Positions 26,984-36,000 of a DNA stretch of 64,000 nucleotides are shown here, piece after piece. The notes under the pieces were generated by a model. That model was given only the letters and a program-made list of their open reading frames with translations, did not search any database and was not told the DNA's origin. The stretch comes from Vibrio metoecus. GTDB lineage: Bacteria; Pseudomonadota; Gammaproteobacteria; Enterobacterales; Vibrionaceae. Position numbers and translations under genes: made by a program. The DNA is taken from the NCBI RefSeq assembly GCF_009665255.1, contig NZ_CP035687.1, positions 496,001 through 560,000 of the forward strand, in the 5' to 3' direction. The first letter of the stretch is position 1; every line of letters starts with the position of its first letter.

Positions 26984-27403
26984 TTAAAACACGACACCCG
27001 CTTGGAAAATCACATTAGCGTAAGGTGTACATTCACCGGTGCGCACTACCGCGCGGCTTTGCAAGGTGCGTTGTTTAAACGCTTCATGGCTGATGTATTG
27101 GATAGCAATTGGCTTACCGCACAACTGTTCTTCTTCTTTCAGCTCGCGACATAAGGCTTCATGCAACACCGGACTTACTTGAGCAAACTCTTGTGCCACG
27201 ATGACACTTTCAATCTGCGATTCAGACAAAATCACCCGCACCGTTTCCAAAAAAGAAGGCACCCCGTGAGTCAGCGCGAGATCAATACGCGTCACTTCAT
27301 CAGGGATTGGCAGCCCAGCATCACAGATCGTGATTTCATCGGTATGGCCGAGTGTTGCCACCAAGTAAGAGAGTTCAGAGTTTAGTAGGGTACTTTTTTT
27401 CAT
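26984..27403 (-). CDS. rbsD: D-ribose pyranase RbsD
   Basis: 139-residue protein of exactly the E. coli RbsD length. It interconverts the pyranose and furanose forms of ribose so that ribokinase can use the sugar. The segments LGHTDEITICDAGLPIP (with the catalytic His) and the C-terminal TGECTPYANVIFQAGVVF are hallmarks of the RbsD/FucU fold. The start is the ATG behind AAAGGT; an extension to 27454 lacks support. First gene of rbsDACBKR, directly under the RbsR operator. Confidence 0.95.
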   Translation of the reverse strand: MKKSTLLNSELSYLVATLGHTDEITICDAGLPIPDEVTRIDLALTHGVPSFLETVRVILSESQIESVIVAQEFAQVSPVLHEALCRELKEEEQLCGKPIAIQYISHEAFKQRTLQSRAVVRTGECTPYANVIFQAGVVF

Positions 27404-27470
27404 GGTGATACCTTTTATTGATTCACGTTTGAATAACGACAGCATCACCTTCAATTGGCGAAAAAATGCA

Positions 27471-27496
27471 CATCGAAACGTTTCGATGACATAATA
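27471..27496 (-). promoter_or_regulatory. RbsR operator and -10 of the ribose operon
   Basis: A perfect 18-bp palindrome CATCGAAACGTTTCGATG (27471-27488), with the central CGAAACGTTTCG core used by RbsR in E. coli. On the minus strand TATTAT (27491-27496) directly precedes it and can serve as -10, so the operator would cover the start point. It lies 67 bases upstream of rbsD. Confidence 0.8.
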
Positions 27497-27535
27497 GTTT
27501 ACTCAATTAAGTTTGCACGCGACAAATCCACAGAG

Positions 27536-27551
27536 TGTGAAAACGATCAGC
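27536..27551 (-). promoter_or_regulatory. CRP-like site of the ribose operon
   Basis: TGTGA-AAACGA-TCAGC: one perfect CRP half-site and three of five bases in the other. If transcription starts near 27484, the centre is about 60 bases upstream, the class I CRP position. Fits catabolite control of ribose use. Confidence 0.45.
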
Positions 27552-27684
27552 AAAATGACGCTTCACATACGCAACTGAATGAATTCAATTCGAGACAACA
27601 CAATCTTTTCGCGCTGATTTAACACAGCGGCCTCATGGATCGGTATAGTGATGCCAACAAACTAAAGCAGTAAATGAGGATCGA

Positions 27685-27945
27685 ATGAAAAACACTCTAT
27701 TAGTAATATTGAGTGCGCTAACGCTTTCAGCTTGTACCGAAGTGGGCAGCAAAGCTTGGTGTGAAGATATGCGCGAAAAACCAAAAAGCGAGTGGAATAC
27801 TCAAGACACGCTCGACTTCGCCAAACACTGCATTTTCAACAACGAAGTCGGTAGCAAATCTTGGTGCGAAGATATGGATGAGAAATCCAAAGGTGACTGG
27901 ACAGCCAAAGAAGCGGGTTCGTACGCTAAATATTGTGTGCTGTGA
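27685..27945 (+). CDS. Small lipoprotein with duplicated Trp/Cys motif (DUF3012-like)
   Basis: 86-residue predicted lipoprotein. The signal sequence ends in the lipobox LSAC, with lipidated Cys17. The mature part contains two copies of the motif EVGSKxWCEDMxEKxKxDW separated by about 35 residues, each followed by a conserved Ala-Lys-xx-Cys stretch, so it is a tandem duplication. This is the DUF3012 pattern; function unknown. The four Cys outside the lipobox (two per repeat) could form disulfides in the periplasm. GAGG lies upstream of the ATG. It is divergent from rbsD. Confidence 0.75.
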   Translation: MKNTLLVILSALTLSACTEVGSKAWCEDMREKPKSEWNTQDTLDFAKHCIFNNEVGSKSWCEDMDEKSKGDWTAKEAGSYAKYCVL

Positions 27946-27955
27946 GAAGGAAAAA

Positions 27956-27980
27956 CCCCAGAGCACATTTGGCTCTGGGA
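27956..27980. terminator. Terminator ending the T6SS/vgrG-3 transcript
   Basis: CCCAGAGC (27957-27964) and GCTCTGGG (27972-27979) form an 8-bp stem. Read on the minus strand it is followed by GTTTTTCC, a good U-tract for tsiV3. It also lies just after the convergent lipoprotein gene and may stop that transcript too. Confidence 0.78.
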
Positions 27981-28003
27981 GTAAAGTTTACAATAAATTT
28001 TAT

Positions 28004-28447
28004 TTAATCACAGCCAAGTGCAGAATCAGTGTCACAAGCTAACTTTGTTGATAGATCACTAAGGCGATCGATATGTACAGTTTCACATTCGTAATTTGAT
28101 TCTTTTTTGTTGTTTATATTAGCAACAATTATTCCACGTTTTTCCTGATTGCTCTCATAATTACTGAAGATAGTATATTTGTAATCTAAATTAATAAATG
28201 AAACATTGAAATAGTCGGTTTGAAACCTTGAGTAATGATTATATTTAAAGCCTAAAAATCCATCACCTTTTGACTCAAAGACAATCTCATTTTTTTTATC
28301 TCTTACTAAAGTGTAACTAAGTACACCTTGACTTTCCTCCAGAAAAACTGTTCCCTTTTTTGTATCACAAGAAAAATACAATTCATTTCCAAATGATGAG
28401 CCACAATATAAAACTGACAACAGTGTAATAAATTTATAATAGGTCAT
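28004..28447 (-). CDS. tsiV3: T6SS immunity protein TsiV3
   Basis: 147-residue exported protein that should protect the cell by binding the lysozyme domain of VgrG-3 in the periplasm. A signal peptide (about 20 residues, LLSVLYCGSSFG) is followed by a mature beta-rich domain with four Cys (FSCDTKK near the start, YECET, LACDT and GCD near the end) that could pair as disulfides. The start overlaps the vgrG-3 stop by 14 bases, so effector and immunity are coupled. The gene is clearly AT-richer than the secretion genes upstream, like the toxin domain it pairs with. Identification comes from position and memory of the V. cholerae pair. Confidence 0.85.
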   Translation of the reverse strand: MTYYKFITLLSVLYCGSSFGNELYFSCDTKKGTVFLEESQGVLSYTLVRDKKNEIVFESKGDGFLGFKYNHYSRFQTDYFNVSFINLDYKYTIFSNYESNQEKRGIIVANINNKKESNYECETVHIDRLSDLSTKLACDTDSALGCD

Positions 28448-31400
28448 TGTAATTTTTCTCCATTTTCAAATCATAACCTTTCTGTCTTGGACCATTATAT
28501 CTTTTGGCGAATGAAAGCCAGTTTTTAGAGCGTATAGAACTAAGTAAAACCTTATCAGACTTAATGAAGTTAACAAATGATTTCAGTTGATTTTTCTCAG
28601 ATTTACTTATGTCTAGAATAAAATCTTCTGGACTTGAATACCCTGCTTCTACATAATTCGATGCTAAGATCTGAAATTTACCCCAAGACACGGATTTTAA
28701 TGCTGCTCTTTTATCGAGAGCATATGCCTTCATTAATTTAGAATACTGCGTTGATATAGTTCCGTAGCCACCAGCGATAGGATTCGATATGTCTTCATAC
28801 ATGTCATATTTTCCGTTTGTATATTTATGAAAATGATGTCTTTCAAACAATATAGCGGGAACATCATCATCACCTTGTCCAAAATTAAAATATGCACCAT
28901 AAGAGCCTGTTTCAGTTTTTGCTACAGCTTTAATTGCAGCCACCTCACAATTTAATTCTCTTGCAGCTTTCTCATAATCAGACTCTTCGATTTCATCACC
29001 ATTATAAAAATTGAGAAACTCTATTGGTACTAATTCTCCATTAACCAGAGTCATCGGGAATCGGGGACTTTCATACACCCACCCATCCATCAAGGCTTCG
29101 TCTAGTGCCAGTAGTGTACCTTTGCCGACAATACCGTCAACAGCGCCAATGCTGTAAGACAGGTGGGTTTGGTGGCTTGGTTGATAGCTTTTCTGAAACT
29201 GCTCAATCGCGGTTTTAGTTTTGCCACCAAAGTCACCATCAGCTCCTGCTTTCCCGAGATCAAACCCCAGTTTTATGAGCGCTTCTTGTAGTAACTTAAC
29301 CTCATCGCTGTTATTACCTTGACGATAAGCACTGGCTTGTCGCTTGGCGAGTTTCTCTAACTCATCGGATGGTTTGAGAAGATCGGATTTTAAAATTCGC
29401 TCCGGTGTTTTCTCTTCGGCCACAGGCGCATCATTTGCCGTGTTATTGGCTGAACTCGGCATCATAGTGGGGAGTGATGCCACATCAATAACACGCGCCG
29501 CGCCTGATTGCATTGAGGCAGCAATATCCGGCTGAACCAATTCTGCTACTGGTTTAGCTTGCGCTAACATTCTTGGTGCTGCCGCTAATTGCCCACCATA
29601 AGCGCTACCGCAGCCTGCACTGCCGCCCGCGTTTAGGTTAATGGCAGGACCGACTAAGTGCACGCCACCTGCATCGACTTTTACAAAGCTGCCCCCTGCT
29701 TTTAGGGTTAACTCCGCTCCGGCTTCAACCACGATTTTTGCGCCGCTTTTGAGTGAAATCTCTTTACCCGCCTCGACAGCAATGCGTTGCCCGACTTTGT
29801 GTTGTAGTGACGCGCCGACTTCATGACTGCTATCGAGTGCGATTTTACTACGGACTTCACCTTCAACCGTTAAATGTTGGTTGCGCTGAATGCGGGTAAA
29901 GCAATCATTGTCCACGGTGAGATGTTGATCGTGGCGAATCACTTCGGTGTGATTATGCTCAATCAACGCATCCCAATCTTTTTGTGCATGCAGCAAAATC
30001 TGTTCGCTGCCCGCTTGATCCTCAAAACTCAGTTCGTTGTAGCCTTGCCCTTGGTGAGTCTCAGTGCGCAGCACGGTTTTGGTTTTGTGGTCAGGCAAGG
30101 CGTAAGGCGCGGTATTGGTCGCATGATACGTACGACCCGTGATAATGGGTTGATCCGGATCGCCATTCAGGAACGAAACAATCACTTCATGGCCAACTCG
30201 CGGAATCGCCATACTACCGTATTGGCTACCTGCCCATTCTTGTGCCACTCGCACCCAGCAAGAGCTTTTCTCATTGCTACTTGAGTAGCGATCCCACGGG
30301 AAATGCACTTTCACGCGACCAAAGTTATCGCAATAAATCTCTTCACCTTGTGGCCCAACTACGGTGGCGATCATGGGACCATCCACTTGCGGCTTAGCAC
30401 AAGGCCTTGCTCGCCAAGTGATGTGAGCAGGGATAAGTTTTAGCTGATTGCTGTAAGTGGTAGCGCCTGAGCCGCCTTCTTCTTGTAATGCTTGTGGCTG
30501 AGTCCCTTGGTGATTGGCTTGTACCACGAGCCAATCTCGATTCATTGCGGGATCAAGGTGATCTTGCAAGTCAAAACGCACTCCCGCCAATAGCAAAGGT
30601 TCGTCACTCTTCGCATCAGCAAGCAAAGCATCGCGGCGTAAATACTCTAAGCGAATTTGGCTAAAGGCTTTGCCATTTGCATCGTCTTTGTAGCGTCCCG
30701 GAGCATCAAAATACTCATAATTTGGCTGCTGATAAGCGATGTCTTTGCCCTGCGTGCGCTGAGTAAATCCGTAAGCAGGCTTTTTAAAGCTGTAATCTTT
30801 AAGTTCGGCATGGCTGACTTGCGCGGTAGTTTTTAATTTAAGATCAACAATATAAGGAATATTGATCTGCCCACCCGCCAAGGCGTTATAAGGTACTGGC
30901 TTGGTTAACTTTGGCTGATTATCAGTGCTGTCGGTAAACAGTAGCGTGTGTTTCTGCGCTTCGTGTAGGTGGCTGTAAACCAAGCCTTCTTCAGCGGCGA
31001 TACGGTGTAAAAACTGCAAATCCGTTTCACGATACTGTACACAAAACTCACGCTGGGCGCACTCACGCTTGAGGGCAAATGCATAATCTTCAATCCCCAT
31101 CTCTTGCAGTAAAATGGAGATAATTTCCGGTACTGTTTGCTGCTGAAAAATACGGCTATTACTACGCAGAGAAAGCCTTTCCAACGCAGGAACTAGCGTT
31201 AATGAATAGAAAGTATGTCGATGGCCGGTATCCCCTTTGCTGAATTGACGCACAATACCGTTTATTTGCTGCACCACTTGCCCATCACGCAGAATGGTGA
31301 GATGGGCTGTTTGATCAACAAATTGTTCGGCTGTTAAATCAACATACGCGCTCGCGAGATCAATCTGATAACGGAAACCGTAGCAGGGTTGCTTACACCA

Positions 31401-31499
31401 CACACTATCAGACAGGGATTCTTGACCTTCAAATCCGCGTACGACTAACGATTCATCATCAAGGCCATCCACTTGCAATTGAAACTGTAACCTAGCCAT
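28434..31499 (-). CDS. vgrG3: VgrG-3 spike with C-terminal peptidoglycan-degrading domain
   Basis: 1021-residue evolved VgrG. The first ~650 residues form the T6SS spike: gp27-like base, a gp5 OB-fold (IYCDNFGRVKVHFPWD, VGHEVIVSFLNGDPDQPIITG) and a beta-helix needle rich in Gly/Ala/Val. A Pro/Ala-rich stretch leads to a PG_binding_1 domain (about 727-800, EVKLLQEALIKLGFDLGKAG) and a lysozyme-like DUF3380 muramidase (about 840-1020) with a probable catalytic Glu863 in KTETGSYGAYF. The protein is fired into the periplasm of neighbouring bacteria and degrades their cell wall. The last ~550 bases are much more AT-rich than the front, which points to a swapped effector module. Its own sigma-54-type promoter lies at 31587-31602. 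Confidence 0.95.
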   Translation of the reverse strand: MARLQFQLQVDGLDDESLVVRGFEGQESLSDSVWCKQPCYGFRYQIDLASAYVDLTAEQFVDQTAHLTILRDGQVVQQINGIVRQFSKGDTGHRHTFYSLTLVPALERLSLRSNSRIFQQQTVPEIISILLQEMGIEDYAFALKRECAQREFCVQYRETDLQFLHRIAAEEGLVYSHLHEAQKHTLLFTDSTDNQPKLTKPVPYNALAGGQINIPYIVDLKLKTTAQVSHAELKDYSFKKPAYGFTQRTQGKDIAYQQPNYEYFDAPGRYKDDANGKAFSQIRLEYLRRDALLADAKSDEPLLLAGVRFDLQDHLDPAMNRDWLVVQANHQGTQPQALQEEGGSGATTYSNQLKLIPAHITWRARPCAKPQVDGPMIATVVGPQGEEIYCDNFGRVKVHFPWDRYSSSNEKSSCWVRVAQEWAGSQYGSMAIPRVGHEVIVSFLNGDPDQPIITGRTYHATNTAPYALPDHKTKTVLRTETHQGQGYNELSFEDQAGSEQILLHAQKDWDALIEHNHTEVIRHDQHLTVDNDCFTRIQRNQHLTVEGEVRSKIALDSSHEVGASLQHKVGQRIAVEAGKEISLKSGAKIVVEAGAELTLKAGGSFVKVDAGGVHLVGPAINLNAGGSAGCGSAYGGQLAAAPRMLAQAKPVAELVQPDIAASMQSGAARVIDVASLPTMMPSSANNTANDAPVAEEKTPERILKSDLLKPSDELEKLAKRQASAYRQGNNSDEVKLLQEALIKLGFDLGKAGADGDFGGKTKTAIEQFQKSYQPSHQTHLSYSIGAVDGIVGKGTLLALDEALMDGWVYESPRFPMTLVNGELVPIEFLNFYNGDEIEESDYEKAARELNCEVAAIKAVAKTETGSYGAYFNFGQGDDDVPAILFERHHFHKYTNGKYDMYEDISNPIAGGYGTISTQYSKLMKAYALDKRAALKSVSWGKFQILASNYVEAGYSSPEDFILDISKSEKNQLKSFVNFIKSDKVLLSSIRSKNWLSFAKRYNGPRQKGYDLKMEKNYNDLL

Positions 31500-31586
31500 C
31501 CCATTTTCCTTGTTCGCTTTTTATCGACTGCATTGCTAAACGTCACAGCCATATTAGGTTGGGTGAAATCATGTGTGACAGAGATT

Positions 31587-31602
31587 GGCAAACTCAATGC
31601 CA
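31587..31602 (-). promoter_or_regulatory. Sigma-54 promoter of vgrG-3
   Basis: The minus strand reads TGGCATTGAGTTTGCC: TGGCA and TTGC match the RpoN consensus at exact spacing. It lies about 88 bases before the vgrG-3 ATG in the 240-base gap after vasL. VasH, encoded in the same cluster, is the likely activator. Confidence 0.65.
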
Positions 31603-31653
31603 ACTTTTTATCCCTTTTTTCTTGGTAATGCAGGGGCTTATTTTTCCCTGCGA

Positions 31654-31689
31654 GCAACCCCTTGCCTCAACGAAGCAAAAAGCTGCCCA
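31654..31689 (-). promoter_or_regulatory. Candidate activator site upstream of vgrG-3
   Basis: GCAA-CCCC-TTGC (31654-31665) is a dyad centred about 84 bases upstream of the inferred sigma-54 start, followed by AGCAAAAAGCTGCCCA (31674-31689). The latter 16 bases occur again, in the same orientation, upstream of paar (54027-54042). A possible VasH-binding element. Confidence 0.4.
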
Positions 31690-31739
31690 CGAGCGATTTT
31701 TTGCCCCTATACCGAACCGAAATGCAACTGATTGAGTGA

Positions 31740-33002
31740 TTACTGCACCTTAGCGGCATCAGCCATGCGCAATTCCAGCTCAGCCATTTTCCAACTCAGG
31801 CTATCGAGTCTTTGCTTAAGGATCGCAAACTCTTTCTGTGCATTAGGAATATCGCCTTGCTCAAGCAAGCCTTGCACATAATCAACTCGGCCATAGATAG
31901 GAGACAAGCTCACGGCAAACTCTTCTAGAGACTTCGTTTGCTTCTCCAATTCGCTCCATTTACCTCGCTTCGCGAGTAACGCGATATTGGCCATTCTGGT
32001 GCGAATTTCGCTGAACTTCGCCACAAACAGTGCTGTTTGCTCCAAAGCTTCTTGCTGCTGAAGGTTAAACTCTTTATTCAACGCATTGACCTGCTCATTC
32101 TCAGGATAAAGAGTACGCAGCAGTAGTAGATGACTCATGGCCTGCTGCTTAGAATCACTGAATGAGGCGGCTAAATTGCGTTCAAGAGTCGAACGATAAA
32201 GTGCTACCAATGCCTCTTGCCAACGAGCTCGATCTTGTTGAGAGGATTCACCAATTAAGGCCTGTGCTTGCTGCTCATTATTGAGTGAGGTCACCTGTTG
32301 TGGCGTTGCATACGGTGTAGTGTAAAACCACGGCCAAGCTTTGAATCCCCCCATCAATCCTACCCCAACACCAAGCAGGCTCAGCGCCACCAAACCGTAG
32401 CCTCGCTGCCAAAATTTGAGCTTAGGCGGTTCGCGGTTTTCCTGTTTTTTTAGCATGCTGTGGTATTGCGTTTCTATCCGGTCAATATGCTCAAACAGAG
32501 CAAAGCCAACCCCTTCAAAGTCCACTTTGTATTCGGTTTGTTGCTGTTCAAACAGCTGATGTAACCGCTCGCAATGGCGCTCGGCCCGATACAAATCACG
32601 CAGCGATTCATAAGTCGGCTTCAGCGCTTTTAGCTCCTGCACCACGCGTGCATTAACCCAATCAAGGATTTCTTTACGCACTTTGGCGCTTTTAACATCA
32701 CAATCGCCCTGATTGGCAAGGCTTGCACTCATTAGCTCCATGCCCGTGGCATAACCCGCCAAACCCTGCGTTTTCAAGCAGGCTACTGCGTAATATCCGC
32801 AGATCAGAAAATCCATCCCGTGATGGCGAGCCAATCGCTCACACTGCTCTTTCACCTGTTGCCAATCCGTGCCCCCTGCAATCGGATTAAAACGGCGATT
32901 TATCTCTTCTCGAACTTTAAGGTAAGGTTCTAATCCTCGTATTTCCTCTGAATCATTGGTTAATCGGTAGCAAACGGAATCAATAAAAATCATGTTGGAC
33001 AT
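31740..33002 (-). CDS. vasL: VasL, TssA-like T6SS accessory protein
   Basis: 420-residue protein with an N-terminal ImpA/TssA-like domain (roughly residues 10-130, including RFNPIAGGTDWQQV), one transmembrane helix near residues 208-226 (GLVALSLLGVGVGLMGGF), and a C-terminal helical periplasmic or distal part with coiled-coil character. Such membrane-anchored TssA-related proteins act at the sheath-membrane interface in several T6SS. It follows tssM by 51 bases. With the partner tssA broken in this window it is the only intact ImpA_N protein of the cluster. Confidence 0.83.
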   Translation of the reverse strand: MSNMIFIDSVCYRLTNDSEEIRGLEPYLKVREEINRRFNPIAGGTDWQQVKEQCERLARHHGMDFLICGYYAVACLKTQGLAGYATGMELMSASLANQGDCDVKSAKVRKEILDWVNARVVQELKALKPTYESLRDLYRAERHCERLHQLFEQQQTEYKVDFEGVGFALFEHIDRIETQYHSMLKKQENREPPKLKFWQRGYGLVALSLLGVGVGLMGGFKAWPWFYTTPYATPQQVTSLNNEQQAQALIGESSQQDRARWQEALVALYRSTLERNLAASFSDSKQQAMSHLLLLRTLYPENEQVNALNKEFNLQQQEALEQTALFVAKFSEIRTRMANIALLAKRGKWSELEKQTKSLEEFAVSLSPIYGRVDYVQGLLEQGDIPNAQKEFAILKQRLDSLSWKMAELELRMADAAKVQ

Positions 33003-33053
33003 AACAACTTCGTCCTAAAAAAGCCAGAGCGAGACACTCGCTCTGGCAACTTA

Positions 33054-36000
33054 TTAATAGAGTGTCTTAGACAGCTTGAACGACTTGAACAGGCGTTCGG
33101 TAAATGGGTTAGCATCGGCTTCAGAGTTGATGCGATAAATCATCTCGCCTCCATCGACGATAAATTTAAAATCAACCGAAGTCGGGCTTGCAGAGACAAC
33201 ATCACCTTGATCCAACAAGCGGAAGAACGCCCACGGACCTTGGATTTGCAAACTGCGTGGCGACATATTGGTTTTGGTCGGGATCAAGGTCACCTTAGAC
33301 ACCGCCGAATCACGCAAGGTATTCGGCCAAATCAGCTCAACATTTTCACGCGGGCCATGGCTATACGCTAAAAATTGACCATCCACATTCAACACACTAC
33401 GACGCTTGTTGTTACTCAAACTCAGCGGCTCAACCGTGAAGTTCACATCGAGAATTCCCTTACGGTTAAAGAACGCTTCACGGATTTTCTGCGCCTGTTT
33501 GATTTGATCCAGTACCTCTTTGCGAATAATAGATTGCGCTGAATCATCCTCAGCAACCGTAATATTCTCTTCGATAAACATCTTCAACTGGTGGTTGTAG
33601 AAATTATCTAACGTGCCGTTGGGGGCAAAGAAGGACTCAAAATCTTCCAGAGAAGCATCTTTACTGGAAGCCGGATTAAACGGATAACGTCCAGCCAACT
33701 TGTTTTGGAAAGTTTTGTACACATCTTCCGTCCAGCGGACTTCAAGATGTTTGATCGCTTCTTGCTTTACCACGTACCAACTTTCATCGGCCAGTTTCGT
33801 CATCATGGTATCTAATGGTTTAGGCAAACCAGATGAGATGCGTTTCAACGTGTAAATCGGATCAGCATTGACCAATTTAACGCGTGCTTTAGTTGCATCT
33901 AAGGCTGCCATTCCTACATCCGGTGCATCTTGAATTGATTTTAAATAACTTTTCAATTCATCGACTGACGCCAACACTTCTGTCATGTAAGCCGGTTTGC
34001 TGCCTACCGGCTTCAACATACCATTGAGATCCGCAAACGGGGTTTCGATCATCGAAGCCACTTTGTATTTCGGACTTTTCAGCACTTCTTTCAGTGCCGA
34101 TTCATCTTTAGGTAAAGCGCTATAAAGCTGAGTATTACCGTCTAAAGTACGCAATAAGCGTTGCATCGGTTCAAGGTTACTGGTGATGTTTTCCAATACC
34201 AGTACCGCATCGTTGATGTCATTGAAGTATTTCACATCAATTTCATTAAGCGCTGCTCGCCATGTATTGGTGTAATCCGCCACATAGAGGTCACGGATTT
34301 TATCGCGCAGCGCCTGTTTATCCGCTTCGCTAAATTGTGCCGTTTTAGTTTGCCCTAAAACCCAACTGTCGATTAATGCCAGTTCAGAAACGGATTCTGA
34401 TTGCGGCATAAAATAGTTATCAAAACCACGTTTAGTGAGCATCTGGGGAATGTACAAATTGTTGCTATTGAGCACACGTTCTTCAAACACCACATCGAAA
34501 ACCGGTCCAATCAGGCTGCGTAGATTGATCGAGGGGCCTAATACCGTCTGCGCACTCAGTTTTAAGTTACGATATACACGCTGATCATTGGGCATTGAAC
34601 CAAGTTCAACCTGAGCACGAGCGACCACTTTATCGTAAGGGCGCATCACCTGCTCTGCCCCTTTATCCCCATTCAGACGTTCTGCTGTCAGATCGGTATG
34701 GCGCATCGCATAATCTAAGTGACCCAGCAACTCTTCTTGGATCTGGCGCTGGCCTGAGAAAGACTTCTGCCAGTATTTGGCAAAATAATCCATCACGTAA
34801 TCTTGGTAACGTCCACTCTTATCCACCAACATGCGATAGACGCGCAACACTGCCAGTTTCTCTTCATCGGTTTGAGCTTGATTCAGCGCCACCACAACGT
34901 CCGCCATGAGCAAAGGCAAGAAGCGGGTCTCTAACAAATTAAGGTAGGTTTCTTCCACTTTAGGACCAATAGTGTGCCCTTGGTAAAGACCGAAATCAGA
35001 AATGTACTGTGGTTTGTCACGGAAGAAGCCGAACTCAAGTGTTGCTTCACGGATCTTGTTCAGCGGCTCTAGCACCTCTTGTTGCGAGGCTAAAGATCGG
35101 CTAGTCGGGAACTGCTCTTTATACTGATTGACTTTCGTCAGCACTGTATCAGCATGCTGCACGTTATTGAGATAGTTACGATGCCAAGTACCCGCCAGCA
35201 GTAAAGTGGCGATCGAACAGGCAACAAAAGAAAGCAACATTAAACGCCGTTTATTCTTGGCCACTCGAAAGTTGTCGGAAGCCAAACCTGCTTCAGGATA
35301 GATGATGTGAGTAAACAGTTTTTGCGTGAAATAAACGGTTGAATTCTTCGCGCGTTGCGCGGTATTGATCGCATGTGAAAGACCATACCGACGCGATGCC
35401 GCGTCATCAAATGCGTTGGTTGGTACACCTTGTTGGTAAACCGACGTGAAATAGGCACCACGAACCAGCGCAGACGTTGAGAATTGATCACTCGCCAACG
35501 CTTCTTGGAAAAATTGTTGCAAGATTTCTTTAAGACCGGAAATTTGGCGAGTAAAACTGTAAATCGCGTTTCGCTCTTCCAGCGTCATCGGGGCTGAAAC
35601 CGCATGGGGCAACATGCTATTCATGCGCTCAACAAACTGACCATATTCTGCGGCAAACTCTTCCAACCATGAATCCAAGTTATCCACCGAATCCATCGAA
35701 AAAGTAAAGCCAAGCACTTCTTCGCGCTGGCTTTTAGTGTAGTGCTTAAAGAAAGGTTCAAAGCCGTGCAGCAGATCGAGCTTAGTCAACGCAATGTAGA
35801 CAGGAAGGCGAGTAGATAAGGTTTCCATCAGCTCACGCAGACGAGCACGCAACAAATTAGCATAAGCTTTGCGCTCAGATGCTGTTGCAGTCGCAAGATG
35901 AGAAACATCCAACGCTAAGACGATCCCGTTCAATGGTCGTCGGCTACGAGTGCGCTCCAACCAATTGACAAAGTGCATCCATAGGCGGCGCTCCAACGCA

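Noticed and set aside
31571..31737. A 55-codon plus-strand frame in the gap between vasL and vgrG-3
   Set aside because: It has no ribosome site or family look, and the gap is better explained by the vgrG-3 promoter and activator sites.
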